Source: Bacteroidota bacterium (lineage in GTDB: Bacteria; Bacteroidota; Bacteroidia; Bacteroidales; PUMT01). From it: a stretch of DNA of 5,593 nucleotides. The stretch is taken from contig PXAP01000284.1 in assembly GCA_003567115.1 (NCBI GenBank), forward strand, positions 1 through 5,593. Direction: 5' to 3'. Shown one piece after another: positions 5,452-5,593 of this stretch. Numbering within the stretch: the first letter of the stretch is position 1; the number at the start of each line of letters is the position of its first letter. The notes beneath the pieces were generated by a model. That model had not been told where the DNA came from. It did not search any database and worked only from the letters and a program-made list of their open reading frames with translations. The position numbers were made by a program, and so were the translations under genes.

Positions 5452-5467
5452 TGTTACTGATTTAACA
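5452..5467. promoter_or_regulatory. TGTTA-N6-TAACA inverted repeat, possible operator
   Basis: Five-base arms with a six-base centre reproduce the geometry of CRP-type sites (TGTGA-N6-TCACA) with one changed base per arm. It sits just upstream of the candidate -7 element of the flavoprotein gene, over the expected -33 position. It may be a third regulator site or a site for a different family member. Confidence 0.35.
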
Positions 5468-5475
5468 ATTCACGG

Positions 5476-5483
5476 TAATTTTG
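5476..5483 (+). promoter_or_regulatory. Likely -7 element for the flavoprotein gene
   Basis: TAATTTTG matches TAnnTTTG exactly and ends 54 bases before the start codon. No TTTG is found 19 bases upstream; that position is covered by the TGTTA-N6-TAACA dyad. A -7 element without a -33 partner fits a promoter that needs an activator. Confidence 0.45.
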
Positions 5484-5537
5484 GTTCAGGTTACAGCACC
5501 ACAAAAGACTTATAAAAATAATAAAATTCAACTTATA

Positions 5538-5593
5538 ATGAAAAGATTGCTTATTCTGGGTGGCGGGACAGCCGGTACCATAATGGCTAACAA
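5538..5593 (+). CDS. FAD-dependent oxidoreductase, SQR/NDH-2-like, 5' end only
   Basis: Only the first 18 codons are inside the window, reading MKRLLILGGGTAGTIMAN. This is a beta-strand followed by the dinucleotide-binding glycine motif G-x-G-x-x-G (GGGTAG, residues 8-13), placed right at the N-terminus. That position and wording are typical of the pyridine nucleotide-disulphide oxidoreductase superfamily, especially sulfide:quinone oxidoreductases and type II NADH dehydrogenases, which pass electrons to membrane quinone. Subfamily cannot be settled from this fragment. The start has no Shine-Dalgarno sequence but is AT-rich upstream. Its divergent arrangement with an FNR-like regulator suggests redox-controlled respiration. 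Confidence 0.7.
   Translation, partial: MKRLLILGGGTAGTIMAN

Overview
The window looks like chromosomal DNA of a Bacteroidetes (Bacteroidota) member, probably an environmental Bacteroidales-like anaerobe or facultative bacterium. Three things point there. Four upstream regions carry exact matches to the Bacteroidetes -7 promoter element TAnnTTTG (424-431, 1136-1143, 4384-4391 on the minus strand, 5476-5483). Most genes lack a Shine-Dalgarno sequence. The gene content also fits: a small secreted beta-barrel protein, a serine-type sulfatase, citrate synthase and an FNR-like regulator.

Layout. 1-474 is AT-rich and non-coding apart from a possible gene tail in its first 35 bases; it holds a 134-bp-period direct duplication with promoter-like sequence in each copy. 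475-1053 (+) is a secreted outer-membrane beta-barrel protein. 1261-2769 (+) is a family S1-type sulfatase, probably a lipoprotein. 2770-2995 is a convergent intergenic region rich in short repeats. 2996-4339 (-) is citrate synthase (gltA). 4340-4654 holds the gltA promoter, a likely terminator and a three-fold tandem repeat. 4655-5341 (-) is a Crp/Fnr-family regulator. 5342-5537 is a divergent regulatory region. 5538-5593 (+) is the first 18 codons of an FAD-dependent oxidoreductase of the sulfide:quinone oxidoreductase / NDH-2 type, cut by the window edge.

How the genes may work together. The clearest regulatory logic is at the right end. Two palindromes with the half-sites expected for the Crp/Fnr family (TGAT-N4-ATCA) lie between the regulator gene and the divergent flavoprotein. 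This suggests that the regulator controls itself and/or a respiratory quinone reductase, probably in response to oxygen, redox state or a nitrogen or sulfur oxide. The sulfatase and barrel protein suggest use of sulfated polysaccharide, but no SusCD pair, glycosidase or sulfatase-maturating enzyme is visible.

The most unusual structural signal is that short stretches around gene 3' ends, stop codon included, are repeated just downstream. This is clear for the regulator gene (three copies, period 65), a short exact repeat for gltA (62 bp apart), diverged for the sulfatase (72 bp apart), and possible for an unseen gene at the left edge (134 bp apart). The sulfatase/gltA interval also has a 30-bp hairpin repeat present twice, 33 bp apart, which is CRISPR-like in geometry; no cas gene is visible.
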